Part shown: positions 1-8,311 of the stretch, in pieces
Numbering within the stretch: the stretch's first letter is position 1
How the letters are laid out: each line of letters opens with the position of its first letter
DNA from: Actinomycetota bacterium
GTDB lineage: Bacteria > Actinomycetota > Thermoleophilia > Gaiellales > Gaiellaceae
Direction: 5' to 3'
Assembly (NCBI GenBank): GCA_013821525.1
Contig: JACDGR010000040.1
Span: forward strand, 1 to 14,821
DNA length: 14,821 nt
The notes under the pieces: model-generated
The model's input: only the letters and a program-made list of their open reading frames with translations
What the model was told of the DNA's origin: nothing
Databases searched by the model: none
Program-made: the position numbers and the translations under genes

Positions 1-950
1 GCCTCCGCCGGCTGCCGGCCCCGCGGTGCGTCGCGATCGTGCAGCACGACGTACGGGATCCCGCACGCGTTGCAGATCTCCGCGAACAGCGAGATGTTGC
101 CCTTGCCTCCGCAGTCGACGATCGTGATTGCCTCTTGGTCGGGGTCGAAGCCGAGAGCGCGGAAGACGAATGGCAGAGCGATCTTCTCCGTGCGCCCTTC
201 GACGAGCACCACCGCACGTGCGAGAAAGATCTCGGCACGCTCCGAATCGAACTCGGCCAGCATGCGGAACGCCTTGCGCTGGGTCAGGGCTTCCGGTTGC
301 ACGAGTGTGGTACCGGTGCCGTCGTCGTGGCGTGCGAGCACCAGCTCGTCGAGCTGATCGACGGCGAGGAAGACCGGTGAGTGGGTCGAGTAGAAGACCT
401 GATTGCGGCCGCGCGTCGAGAGTGCCCTCAAGAGGTGATGCAAGTGGCGTTGCGCCGGTGGGCTGAGGTAGAGCTCGGGCTCCTCGATCAGGATCACGAG
501 GCCGCGAACTCGTGCCTCGGCGAGCGCAGCGATCGAGCGGACGAGCGTCAGCCCGCCGTCGACCGTGTGCGCGGAGCGCACCGCGCCGACGGCCCGCTCG
601 GCCCGGCCGTCGGTGGGGGCGAGGAGGGAGGTCGCCCGCAGTTTCGCGGGGAAGTAGAGCGTTGGTGGGCCTCCCTCGCGATTCAGGTTCAGCGTTGCCG
701 GTGGGCGCGCGTCGAGGAAGAGCGTCCGGTCGCCGCTGACCGCTTCGACGTGCACGCGGGTGTGCCCGTGTGAGACGTCTTCGCCGGTCGGAACCGGCGC
801 GGACGCTTCGAGGAGCGCCCAGATCGCAGACAGCACGGTCGACTTGCCGGAGGACGACTCGCCGACGAGGGCGCAGAGCGGCCCTGGCCGCAACTCGACG
901 TCGCGTGCTGCGCGGAACCCCTGGATGCTCACGTGCTCGATCAGCGGCAT
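1..950 (-). CDS. OLD-family ATP-dependent endonuclease (AAA/ABC ATPase + TOPRIM), 3' end outside window
   Basis: I translated this from the ATG at 950-948; 316 codons are visible before the window edge. An ABC/SMC-like ATPase head comes first: Walker A GESSSGKST at residues 30-38, a Walker B-like segment LVILIEEPELYL around 151-162, and the switch histidine in STHSP around 188-192. A TOPRIM domain follows, with VLVEGRTEK around 248-256 (Glu251, Gly252), VDCGGKGN around 278-285 and the metal-binding HDRD at 304-307. This order is the hallmark of OLD (overcoming lysogenization defect) nucleases, a family linked to phage defence and DNA processing. The ATPase part is short, about 240 residues before TOPRIM. 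It starts 42 nt after the proline dehydrogenase stop on the same strand, so it may be the last gene of the five-gene run. No gajB-like helicase is visible, but the downstream side is cut off. The family call is firm; a defence role is inferred. Confidence 0.88.
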   Translation of the reverse strand, partial: MPLIEHVSIQGFRAARDVELRPGPLCALVGESSSGKSTVLSAIWALLEASAPVPTGEDVSHGHTRVHVEAVSGDRTLFLDARPPATLNLNREGGPPTLYFPAKLRATSLLAPTDGRAERAVGAVRSAHTVDGGLTLVRSIAALAEARVRGLVILIEEPELYLSPPAQRHLHHLLRALSTRGRNQVFYSTHSPVFLAVDQLDELVLARHDDGTGTTLVQPEALTQRKAFRMLAEFDSERAEIFLARAVVLVEGRTEKIALPFVFRALGFDPDQEAITIVDCGGKGNISLFAEICNACGIPYVVLHDRDAPRGRQPAE

Positions 951-992
951 GCCGCGCTAGTACCCACGCGCGCCGGAACCACGCTCCCGGGT

Positions 993-1943
993 CTAGCGCT
1001 GCAGCGCGCTGCGGACGAAGAACAGCAGGTTCGCAGGCCGCTCCCCGAGGCGCCGCATCAGATACGGGTACCACTCGGGCCCGAACGGCGTCGCGACGAG
1101 CACCTTGTACCCGCGACGCACGAGGTCGAGCTGAAGCTGAGGGCGGACGCCGTAGAGCATCTGGAACTCGAACCGGTCGGTCTCGATGCCGTGCTCGCGC
1201 GCGTAGGCGATCGCGTGCTGGATCAACGCTTCGTCGTGCGTTGCGATCGCGGCGTGGCCCGCCCCTGTGAGCAGCCGCTCGAGCACCTCGACGTACGCCG
1301 CATCGACGTCCGCCTTGTGCGGGTACGCAACCGACTCCGGCTCGAGATAGGCGCCCTTGACGAGCCGCAGGTTCGGCGCGAGCGGCAGGAGCGCATCGAG
1401 GTCGTCGGGCGTCCGGTAGAGGTAGCTCTGCAAGACCGTTCCGACACGGTCGAGCCCGGCCCCACGCAACCGCCGGTAGATCCGCAACGTGGCGTCGACA
1501 TACTGCGACTGCTCCATGTCGATGCGGATGAACCCGTCTCTCGCGGTTGCGTGCTCGACGAGCTCTCGCACGTTGGTGTACGCGAGTTCCTCGTCGATCT
1601 CGAGCCCGAGGTGAGTGAGCTTCAGCGCGACGTTCGCCTGCAGCTGCTCGACGGCGATGCGCTCGATGATCTGGCGATAGGCGGCGACGACCGGTTCGGT
1701 GTGGGAGGGCTCGAGCACGCCCTCGCCGAGCAGGGTGGTGTTCGCGTAAAGGCCCTGGTCGTTCAGTCGTCGCAGCACGGCGATGCACTCGTCGAGCGTC
1801 TCCCCGGCGACGAAGCGTCCCGCGCCGAGCCGCATCCCGTGCCTGCGAACGAGCCCCTGGACACGCGGGCTGTCAGCGGCAGCGAGGATGCCCTTGCGCA
1901 GCGACGCGTTCGCCGCGCGCCCTACGCGTGCGCCAGCAGCCAC
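993..1943 (-). CDS. Proline dehydrogenase (FAD-dependent, monofunctional)
   Basis: This enzyme oxidises L-proline to pyrroline-5-carboxylate with FAD, the first step of proline catabolism. The conserved barrel motifs are present in order: AGETLDEC near the N-terminus, RIDMEQSQYVDATL, VGTVLQSYLYRT, RLVKGAYLEPE, ATHDE, EFQMLYGVRP, and a C-terminal ATPFGPEWYPYLMRRLGERPAN. At about 316 residues it has the usual length of single-domain bacterial enzymes; no P5C dehydrogenase domain is fused. The open frame extends upstream to 2159, but that stretch reads the wrong frame of the hydrolase gene. I chose GTG at 1943-1941, which overlaps the hydrolase stop by 22 nt and suggests translational coupling. 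No strong ribosome-binding site precedes it, so the start is uncertain by a few codons. The function is secure. No P5C dehydrogenase gene lies in the window. Confidence 0.9.
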   Translation of the reverse strand: MAAGARVGRAANASLRKGILAAADSPRVQGLVRRHGMRLGAGRFVAGETLDECIAVLRRLNDQGLYANTTLLGEGVLEPSHTEPVVAAYRQIIERIAVEQLQANVALKLTHLGLEIDEELAYTNVRELVEHATARDGFIRIDMEQSQYVDATLRIYRRLRGAGLDRVGTVLQSYLYRTPDDLDALLPLAPNLRLVKGAYLEPESVAYPHKADVDAAYVEVLERLLTGAGHAAIATHDEALIQHAIAYAREHGIETDRFEFQMLYGVRPQLQLDLVRRGYKVLVATPFGPEWYPYLMRRLGERPANLLFFVRSALQR

Positions 1944-2791
1944 TCGTTCGTCTCGCGCATGCGCCGCTCGAACAGGGTCAGGTGCCCGTCCCCCTCGTCG
2001 ATGCGTGCCTCGACGCCCGGAATCCGCTCCGCAAGCCAGCGTCCGTGCGCGACCGGCACGAAGCGGTCGTCGTCCCCGTGCAGCAGCAGCACCGGCCGCG
2101 CAATCGACTCGAGCGCGAAGCCCCAGTCCCGGATGAACGCGATGTCGTCGTCCAGCCATCCGTCGATGCCTGATGCGAGCGCATGCCGGTCAGACTCGAG
2201 GAGGTAATCGGCGAACCCGCCTCGGAGCAGCGCGAGATCTTCCGGTCCGAGCAGCGTCTCCATGACCGCGACGAGCTCTTCGGGTTGGGCTGCGAGGATC
2301 GCGGTCGCTTCGGCTTCGAGGTAGGGGCGTAGGGCGGGCTCGCCGCCCGCAACCTTGCCGAACTCGACGTGATTCTCCTCGCCCATCCCGGCGAGGAAGT
2401 CGAGTCCCTCGGCCTCGTAGGGTGCAACGGCTGCGAGGCTCGCGACGGCGACGAGGCGATCGTCGCAGAGGGCCGCGCAGGCCAGCACGTGTGGCCCGCC
2501 GCCCGAGATGCCCCAGCTCGCGTAGCGCTCGAGCTCGAGCCCGTCCGCGATCGTCGACACGTCCGCTGCGCAGTCGGCGACCGCGCGGCCGGGCAGTCTC
2601 GTCGACCCGCCGTAGCCCGGGCGGTCGTACCCGATCAGGCGCACGCCCTGCTCCCGGGCAAGCTCGGCGTGAGGGCCGTAGAGCAGGCCCGAGGCCGGCG
2701 TGCCATGTTGCATGATCACCGGGAACCCGTCAGGGTCACCGGCTTCGTGCACCTGGAGCTGCCGTCCGTCGGGAACGCTGATTGCCGGCAT
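1922..2791 (-). CDS. Alpha/beta-fold hydrolase
   Basis: A 289-residue protein with a complete alpha/beta-hydrolase layout. The oxyanion region is HGTPAS at 29-34, then YDRPGYGGS at 55-63. The nucleophile elbow is GISGGG with Ser96, the likely acid is Asp242 in HGDDDRFVP, and the catalytic histidine is His270 in GDGHLTL. There is no signal peptide, so it is probably cytoplasmic. The DRPGYGxS and GISGGGP motifs are typical of the epoxide hydrolase/haloperoxidase-like branch, but the substrate cannot be read from sequence; esterase, lactonase or C-C hydrolase are all possible. ATG at 2791 lies 22 nt after the preceding gene's stop. Its own end overlaps the proline dehydrogenase start, which supports co-transcription. 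Confidence 0.88.
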   Translation of the reverse strand: MPAISVPDGRQLQVHEAGDPDGFPVIMQHGTPASGLLYGPHAELAREQGVRLIGYDRPGYGGSTRLPGRAVADCAADVSTIADGLELERYASWGISGGGPHVLACAALCDDRLVAVASLAAVAPYEAEGLDFLAGMGEENHVEFGKVAGGEPALRPYLEAEATAILAAQPEELVAVMETLLGPEDLALLRGGFADYLLESDRHALASGIDGWLDDDIAFIRDWGFALESIARPVLLLHGDDDRFVPVAHGRWLAERIPGVEARIDEGDGHLTLFERRMRETNEWLLAHA

Positions 2792-2813
2792 ACCGGTCAG
2801 CTTACGGTGCTGC

Positions 2814-3173
2814 TCAGCGGACGGTGAGGTGAAAGCGCTTGGCGGCGTAGGCCTTGGCCGTCTCGCCCCGGGTCGCGCCGTATGCGAGCGACGTCGAGCC
2901 CTTGCCGGTCGCCTTGAAGACGACCACGACGTTTGCCCCGACGTTCGCCTCGCTCACCTCGCGCACGATGCGCGTGTTGATGTTCCCCTTCAGGCGCCAC
3001 GCACGTCCGGCCGGCTGCGGCGGGAGCGCGATCGCGACCAGTGCGCCGCGCTGCGTCGTGATCTGCGTCGTGGGGCCGGCCGGCAGTGGGCCAACGGGCG
3101 GCGACGACGCGACTGCGGGCGCAGCGAGGACACAGAGGGCGACTACAGCGAATGGGGCAATGCGTGCGAGCAT
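2814..3173 (-). CDS. Small exported protein, chagasin/I42-like fold suggested
   Basis: A 119-residue protein starting at ATG 3173-3171, chosen because an AGAGGAG ribosome-binding site lies 5 nt upstream; the frame is open further upstream without such support. Residues 1-24 form a clear Sec signal peptide (MLARIAPFAVVALCVLAAPA, cleavage probably after AVA). The mature part is beta-rich: QRGALVAIALPPQPAGRAW, then NVGANVVVVFKATGKGSTSLAYGA, ending in FHLTV. The spacing of a G/W-containing early loop, a central VVVFKATGKGSTSL strand pair and a final F-x-L-x-V strand resembles chagasin-type (I42) cysteine protease inhibitors. That is an inference from pattern; the usual TGY and RPW motifs are degenerate. 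It sits 17 nt after the aldo/keto reductase stop and 22 nt before the hydrolase. It could equally be an uncharacterised secreted beta-sandwich protein. Confidence 0.7.
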   Translation of the reverse strand: MLARIAPFAVVALCVLAAPAVASSPPVGPLPAGPTTQITTQRGALVAIALPPQPAGRAWRLKGNINTRIVREVSEANVGANVVVVFKATGKGSTSLAYGATRGETAKAYAAKRFHLTVR

Positions 3174-3190
3174 GGATTCTCCTCTTCTGG

Positions 3191-4213
3191 TCAGCGCCTG
3201 AGCGCCGACGCGTCGGTGAGCCACGGGGGTTGCCAGCCGGCGTCGGCCGAGTTGAGATTGATGCCCGGGGCGACGATCTCGTCGATCCGGTCGAGCACCT
3301 CGGCAGCCAGCACGACGTCGGGCGCACCGAGCTGTCCCTCGAGCTGCTCGAGCGTGCGCGGCCCGATGATCGCCGAGCTGATCGCGGGATGCCGAAGCAC
3401 GAAAGCAAGTGCCAGGTCGATCAGCGACAGCCCGGCGCTTTCTGCGAGTTGCGCGAGCTCTTCGACCGCGTCGAGCTTCTGCTGGTTGCCCGGCAGCGCG
3501 AGGTCGTATCGCGCCGGCATCCGTTGGGCACGATGGCTTTCGTTCTCGCGACCCTTGCGCATCTTCCCCGAGAGCCAGCCGCCGGCGAGCGGGCTCCAGG
3601 GGATCACGCCCATGCCGTAGCGCTCGCAGACCGGCAACACCTCAGCCTCGATGCCGCGCGCGAGGATCGAGTACGGAGGTTGCTCGGTGACGAAGCGGCC
3701 GAGGCTGCGACGCTCTGCGACCCACTGCGCCTCGACGATCGCGGAGGGCGGGTACGTGGATGAGCCGAAGTGGCGGATCTTGCCCGCACGCTGCAGGTCG
3801 GTGAGTGCGCCGAGCGTTTCCTCGTGGTCGACCCACGGGTCCCAACGGTGGATCTGGTAGAGGTCGATCCAGTCGGTCTGCAGCCTGCGCAGGCTGTGCT
3901 CGACCTCCGCGATCACCCAGCGGCGGGTGTTGCCGCGCATGTTCGGATCGTTGTCGTCCATCGCACCGTGCACCTTCGTCGCGAGCACGACCGACTCGCG
4001 CCGACCCTTCAGCGCCTTGCCGACGATCTCTTCGGACTCGCCGCGCGCATAAACGTCAGCGGTGTCGATGAAGTTGATGCCTGCGTCGAGCGCGCGGTGG
4101 ATCACCTGGATCGACGCGTCGTGATCCGGGTTTCCCCACGCCCCGAACATCATCGCTCCGAGACAGAGCGGGCTGACCTGAAGGCCTGTGCGGCCGAGCG
4201 AACGACGCTCCAT
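3191..4213 (-). CDS. Aldo/keto reductase
   Basis: A 340-residue NAD(P)H-dependent oxidoreductase of the aldo/keto reductase superfamily with a TIM-barrel layout. The catalytic tetrad is visible: Asp50 and Tyr55 in FIDTADVYARGESEE, Lys80 in LATKVHG, and His122 in DLYQIHRWDP. Later barrel motifs are also present: HFGSSTYPPS, TEQPPYSIL, GVIPWSPLAGGWLSGK, and the cofactor-binding IIGPRTLEQLE. The N-terminal MERRSLGRTGLQVSPLCLG is the standard first strand for this group and fixes the start at ATG 4213-4211; the upstream extension lacks family similarity. GAGG sits very close upstream of the ATG. Physiological substrate is unknown. It is the first gene of the minus-strand run, divergent from the decayed DUF2127 gene with 86 nt between them. 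Confidence 0.92.
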   Translation of the reverse strand: MERRSLGRTGLQVSPLCLGAMMFGAWGNPDHDASIQVIHRALDAGINFIDTADVYARGESEEIVGKALKGRRESVVLATKVHGAMDDNDPNMRGNTRRWVIAEVEHSLRRLQTDWIDLYQIHRWDPWVDHEETLGALTDLQRAGKIRHFGSSTYPPSAIVEAQWVAERRSLGRFVTEQPPYSILARGIEAEVLPVCERYGMGVIPWSPLAGGWLSGKMRKGRENESHRAQRMPARYDLALPGNQQKLDAVEELAQLAESAGLSLIDLALAFVLRHPAISSAIIGPRTLEQLEGQLGAPDVVLAAEVLDRIDEIVAPGINLNSADAGWQPPWLTDASALRR

Positions 4214-4299
4214 CACCTCACAGTAATGACGCGAGGCGATCAGCCGGTGCGGTTCTCGTGCGGCCGCTTCGACCCGTCGATCCTGCGTGGTTCCCGGCG

Positions 4300-4642
4300 A
4301 TGACCGAGTCCCGTGATCCAGCACGCAGCCGCACGCTGATCCGCCTGATCGCGGCCGAACGGCTCGTGCGCGGCCTCGCGCTGCTCGTGGCGGGCGGCTA
4401 CCTGATCACCCACCTCGGGAGCGACTTCGGGCGGCTCGCCGACCGTGCGATGCGTGCCGTCGAGCTCGATACCAGGCGCCCGTTCTTCCACCGCCTGACC
4501 AGCAAGCTGCACCGCCTGCACGCCGGCACGCCGGCACGGTGTTGATCACCGGGATCGCGGCGCTTCTCTACGGCGTGCTCGAGACGGTCGAGGGAATCGG
4601 TCTCTGGCTCGATGAGTCTGGGCGGAGTACCTCACGGTGATC
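4300..4642 (+). pseudogene. Decayed DUF2127-type membrane protein gene, 3'-truncated
   Basis: The ATG at 4300 opens a frame that stops at 4545 (MTESRDPARSRTLIRLIAAE, then RLVRGLALLVAGGYLITHLG, ending HRLHAGTPARC). The missing continuation is next door in another frame: LITGIAALLYGVLETVEGIGLWLDE from about 4542. The cause is visible: CACGCCGG is tandemly duplicated at 4519-4534, and removing one copy restores HAGTVLITGIAALLYGVLE. A second break follows LWLDE, after which WAEYLTVI appears in a third frame at 4619-4642. The order GVLE-EGIGLW-WAEYLTV is what I expect of DUF2127 family membrane proteins, which continue for another segment after this point. Here the sequence passes directly into the antisense of a histidine kinase. 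I therefore call it a pseudogene with two frameshifts and a lost 3' end; assembly errors could explain a frameshift but not the junction. Confidence 0.72.
4519..4534. repeat. 8-bp tandem duplication that breaks the DUF2127 frame
   Basis: CACGCCGG occurs twice head to tail, followed by CACGG. Collapsing it to one copy restores an open, family-like reading frame across this point, so it is probably a replication-slippage duplication. Confidence 0.8.
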
Positions 4643-5474
4643 CGTGAAGAAGGGCTCGTAGATCTGCGCGGCGGTGTCGGCGTCCATTCCGGCCCCGTCG
4701 TCGCGCACGGTCAGCATCGCGTGGCCGGTCGCCCGGTCGGCGGCGACCTCGATCGTGAGGTGACCACCTCCGCGCATTGCGTCGCCGGCGTTGACGGCCA
4801 GGTTCATGATCACCTGGCCGATCTGAGGGCGGTCTGCCCGGATCAGCACCTCGTGCTCGGGGAGCACCGCCGCGATCTCGATGCGGCTGTCGATCATGCG
4901 GCGGACGAGCGCCGTCAGCTCGGTCACGACGTCGCGCAGGTCGAACAGCTGCGGATCGAGCACCTGGCGACGGCTGTGAGCAAGCAGCTGCGCGGTCAGT
5001 GCTGCTGCGTCCTTGGCGGCGGCGAGCGCCCCGGCGATCTCGGTTGCTCCCGGGCCGTTGCCGATCTTCATCAGCGCGAGCTCGTTGTATCCGAGGATCC
5101 CGACGAGCAAGTTGTTGAAGTCTGCGCGACGCCTCCTGCCAGGCGCCCGACCGTCTCCAGCTTCTGAGCCTGGCGGAGCCGCTCGTCGCGTTCGGCGTCG
5201 TCGGTGACGTCGCGCAGGTTCGCGACGAGAAGCTGGGCGGCCTGCCGGTGCACGGCTCTGCCGCGACCGTGCCCTCCCAGAGCCGAACTGCGCCGTCCTT
5301 CCGCAGGACGCGGCAGCGGAGCCTGGCGGTCTGCTCGCGCGCCAGCTGCCCGGAGATGTCGCGGACCACTGCCAGGTCGTCGGGATGGACGAAGCTCAGG
5401 AAGTTCGCACCGACGAGCTCCTCGACCGTGTAGCCGAGCTGATTCTCGACGGCGCGCGAGACGAGGCGGATCGT
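4643..5474 (-). pseudogene. Decayed PAS-domain sensor histidine kinase, truncated at both ends and frameshifted
   Basis: Read from 5474 downward, a PAS domain comes first without any start codon: GTIRLVSRAVENQLGYTVEE, then LVGANFLSFVHPDDLAVV, and RKDGAVRLWEGTVAAEP. The frame then breaks near 5240-5255 and continues as LLVANLRDVTDDAERDERLR and QAQKLETVGRLAGGVA. A second break near 5122 falls exactly where the phosphoacceptor box HDFNN should be: the DNA reads GCGCAGACTTCAACAAC, one base short of His-Asp-Phe-Asn-Asn. The third frame gives LLVGILGYNELAL, the ATPase N-box IGQVIMNLAVNAGDAM and the G1 box VRDDGAGMD, and ends at QIYEPFFT. The following G2 box (GTGLGLA) is absent because the sequence joins the DUF2127 remnant. 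The 5' end abuts the nrdJ terminator hairpin. The product cannot be a working kinase as read. Confidence 0.78.
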
Positions 5475-5475
5475 G

Positions 5476-5504
5476 CCGGCGGGGCAGCTTTGCGGCCCCG
5501 CCGG
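5476..5504 (-). terminator. Terminator-like hairpin after nrdJ
   Basis: A perfect 10-bp stem, CCGGCGGGGC (5476-5485) with GCCCCGCCGG (5495-5504), encloses a 9-nt loop. It lies 23 nt beyond the nrdJ stop on the minus strand. There is no U-tract, which is common in GC-rich actinobacteria, so intrinsic termination is likely but unproven. Confidence 0.6.
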
Positions 5505-5527
5505 TCTACGAGCTTCTGTCGGTCGGC

Positions 5528-8287
5528 TCAGCCGCAGCCGGTCGACGTGCCGCAGTCGCGGCACGTGTAACACGTTCCTGCGCGCACCATGCGCCCGCCG
5601 CAGCGGTTGCACTCGATCGCGTCCTCGTGCGGATTGAAGAGCGCCGTCTGCCCGGGGGCCGGGGCCTCCTTGTGGGTCGCCGCGACCGTGCCGCCGTTCG
5701 CGTACTGGTCGGCGAGCTTCGCCCGCACCTCGGCGGAGAGGATCCCTGCCTCTTCCTGCTGGTCGACGTCCAGGAACTTCTTGCCGAACCAGCGGAAGAT
5801 GTAGTCGGGAATCGACTTGGCAGCGCGGATGTCCGCGTCGTTCGTCGGGCCTGACGGCTCGAACCGCAAGTGCGACAGCTTCGAGACGTACACCTCGGGC
5901 GGCACGCCGTACTGCAGGCCCATCGATACCGCGATCATCAGCGAGTTCATCAGGCCTTGGAGCGTCGTGCCGTCCTTCGCAATGTCGACGAAGATGTCGC
6001 CGGGGCTGCCATCGTCGAAGACGCCGACGTGGATGTAGCCCTCGTACTCACCGACGCGGAACTTGCGGCCGATCTCGTTGCGGTCGTCCGGCAGGCGCCG
6101 GCGCCGCGGTGCCGCGACCATGCTCGCCGGGCCGAGCGGCTGCTGCGCGGTCGGGTCTGCCTTGCCCGAGAGCGGCTGGGCGACCTTGCAGTTGTCGCGA
6201 TAGATCGCGACCGCCTTGACGCCGAGCTTCCACGATTCGATGTACAGCTGTGCGACATCGTCGATCGTCGCCGTCTCCGGCAGGTTGACCGTCTTCGAGA
6301 TCGCGCCCGAGATGAAGGGCTGAATCGCGCCCATCATCTTCACGTGACCGCGGTAGTGGATGGCGCGCTCGCCGACGGCGCAGTCGAACACCGGGTAGTG
6401 CTCGCTCTTCACGTACGGCGCGCCGACCACCGTGTTGCGCTCGTCGATGAACGCGACGATCTCGTCGACCTCGTTCGGCGCGTAGCCGAGCTTCTCGAGG
6501 CCGCCGGCGACCGTTTTGTTGACGATCGTGATCTCGCCGCCGCCGACGAGCTTCTTCGACTTGACGAGCGAGAAGTCGGGCTCCACCCCCGTCGTATCGC
6601 AATCCATCATGAAGCTGATCGTGCCGGTGGGTGCGAGCACTGTGGCCTGCGCGTTGCGGTACCCGTTCACCTCGCCGAGATCGAGCGCGTCGTCCCACGC
6701 CTTGCGTGCGGCGCCGAGCAGGTCGGCCGGGACGGTGTGCGCGTTCGCGATGTTCCCGACGGCCGCCCGATGCTTGGCGATCACGCCGATCATCGCGCCG
6801 GCGTTCGGCCGGTAGCCCGCGAACGCTCCCATGCGGCCCGCGATCTCCGAGGACTTCCGATACGCGCGGCCCGTCATCAGTGCGGTGATCGCTGCGGCAT
6901 ACGCGCGGCCCTCGTCGGAGTCGTACGCGAGCCCTCGCGCCATCAGGAGCGCGCCCAGGTTCGCGTAACCAAGGCCGAGCTGGCGGTATGCCTTTGCGTT
7001 CCGGTCGATCTTCTCCGTCGGGTACGACGAGTTGCCGACAGCGATCTCCTGCGCGAGGAACATGACGTCACATGCGTGCTCGAACGCCTCGACGTCGAGC
7101 TCGCCGTCTTCGCGCCGGAACTTCATCAGGTTCAGCGACGCGAGGTTGCAGGCCGAGTCGTCGATCGACATGTACTCCGAGCACGGGTTCGATGCGTTGA
7201 TGCGGCCCGAGTTCGGCAGCGTGTGCCACGAGTTGATCGTCGTGTCGTACTGCACGCCCGGATCGGCGCAGCGCCACGCGGCCTCGGCGATGTCGTGCAG
7301 GAGCTTGCGCGCCTTCATCGTCTCGACGACGGTGCCGTCGGTGCGCGACGTGAGGTTCCAGTCGCCGTCGGTCTCCGCTGCCTCCATGAACGTGTCCGAG
7401 ACGCGGACGGAGTTGTTGGCGTTCTGGTACTGGATCGACGCCCAGTCGGGCGAGTCGAGCGACATGTCGTAGCCGGCGGCCTCGAGCACGCGCGCCTTCT
7501 CTTCCTCATGCGCCTTGCACCAGATGAACTCCGTGATGTCAGGGTGGTCGACGTCGAGCACGACCATCTTCGCGGCGCGGCGAGTCTTGCCGCCCGACTT
7601 GATCGTCCCGGCCGACGCGTCGGCACCGCGCATGAACGACACCGGGCCGGACGCGTACCCGCCCTTCGAGAGCTGCTCCTTCGAGGAGCGCAGGCGCGAG
7701 AGGTTGACGCCCGAGCCCGAGCCGCCCCGGAAGATCACGCCTTCGCGACGGATCCAGTCGAGGATCGCGTCCATGTTGTCCTCGATCGAGAGGATGAAGC
7801 ACGCGGAGCACTGCGGCTTCTCCTCGAAGCCGACGTTGAACCAGACGGGCGAGTTGAACGCGGCGAGCTGGTTGACGAGGATCGCCTTCAGCTCGTCCTC
7901 GAAGGTCTGCGCCTCGCCCTCGGTCGCGAAGTAGCCGCCGTCGCGACCCCACGTGGAGATCGTGCCGACGACGCGGCCGATCATCTCCTTGACCGAGCTC
8001 TCGCGCTCGGGGCTCGACATGCGGCCACGGAAATACTTCTGGGCGACGATGTTCGTGGCGGTCTGCGACCAGAACTTCGGGAACTCGACGTTGCGCTGCT
8101 CGAACGCCGGGCCGTTCTTGCCCGGGATGAACGCGTCGCGGACTTCCCATTCGACCTCGTCGTACGGGTCGCGTCCGTCGATCGTGAACAGGCGGCGTAC
8201 GGCGAGGCTGGCGTCCTCGTCGACGACGCTGTTCACGAGCTCGTCGGGGTGGATCTGAATGGATGTCTCCTGCTGAACCGGCGCCAT
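5528..8287 (-). CDS. nrdJ: Adenosylcobalamin-dependent (class II) ribonucleoside-diphosphate reductase
   Basis: A 919-residue protein that makes deoxyribonucleotides using vitamin B12 as radical source, so it works with or without oxygen. The active-site motif NPCSEYM places Asn367, the radical Cys369 and Glu371; Cys380 in DSACNLASLNL and Cys163 in QCSACF fit the redox cysteine pair of class II enzymes. Other core motifs include FNSPVWFNVG (144-153), FRGGSGSGVNLS (187-197) and APTGTISFMMDCDTTGVEPDF. The C-terminus has six cysteines (893, 896, 906, 909, 912, 918) forming a zinc-ribbon and the swinging CGTSTGCG tail that re-reduces the active site. ATG at 8287 has two purine-rich tracts just upstream, including GAGGAG. 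I see no cobalamin riboswitch or clear NrdR box in the 147 nt before it. Full length and apparently intact. Confidence 0.97.
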   Translation of the reverse strand: MAPVQQETSIQIHPDELVNSVVDEDASLAVRRLFTIDGRDPYDEVEWEVRDAFIPGKNGPAFEQRNVEFPKFWSQTATNIVAQKYFRGRMSSPERESSVKEMIGRVVGTISTWGRDGGYFATEGEAQTFEDELKAILVNQLAAFNSPVWFNVGFEEKPQCSACFILSIEDNMDAILDWIRREGVIFRGGSGSGVNLSRLRSSKEQLSKGGYASGPVSFMRGADASAGTIKSGGKTRRAAKMVVLDVDHPDITEFIWCKAHEEEKARVLEAAGYDMSLDSPDWASIQYQNANNSVRVSDTFMEAAETDGDWNLTSRTDGTVVETMKARKLLHDIAEAAWRCADPGVQYDTTINSWHTLPNSGRINASNPCSEYMSIDDSACNLASLNLMKFRREDGELDVEAFEHACDVMFLAQEIAVGNSSYPTEKIDRNAKAYRQLGLGYANLGALLMARGLAYDSDEGRAYAAAITALMTGRAYRKSSEIAGRMGAFAGYRPNAGAMIGVIAKHRAAVGNIANAHTVPADLLGAARKAWDDALDLGEVNGYRNAQATVLAPTGTISFMMDCDTTGVEPDFSLVKSKKLVGGGEITIVNKTVAGGLEKLGYAPNEVDEIVAFIDERNTVVGAPYVKSEHYPVFDCAVGERAIHYRGHVKMMGAIQPFISGAISKTVNLPETATIDDVAQLYIESWKLGVKAVAIYRDNCKVAQPLSGKADPTAQQPLGPASMVAAPRRRRLPDDRNEIGRKFRVGEYEGYIHVGVFDDGSPGDIFVDIAKDGTTLQGLMNSLMIAVSMGLQYGVPPEVYVSKLSHLRFEPSGPTNDADIRAAKSIPDYIFRWFGKKFLDVDQQEEAGILSAEVRAKLADQYANGGTVAATHKEAPAPGQTALFNPHEDAIECNRCGGRMVRAGTCYTCRDCGTSTGCG

Positions 8288-8311
8288 TTCTCCTCTTTTC
8301 CTCTTCCTGCA

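Noticed and set aside
1944..2159. N-terminal extension of proline dehydrogenase
   Set aside because: These codons run through the hydrolase gene in another frame and encode low-complexity Arg/Ala sequence unlike the family.
933..2207. A 424-codon open frame on the plus strand
   Set aside because: It lies antisense to the proline dehydrogenase and hydrolase genes, has no family motifs, and its residue makeup is the arginine/aspartate-rich type expected from the reverse frame of GC-rich genes.
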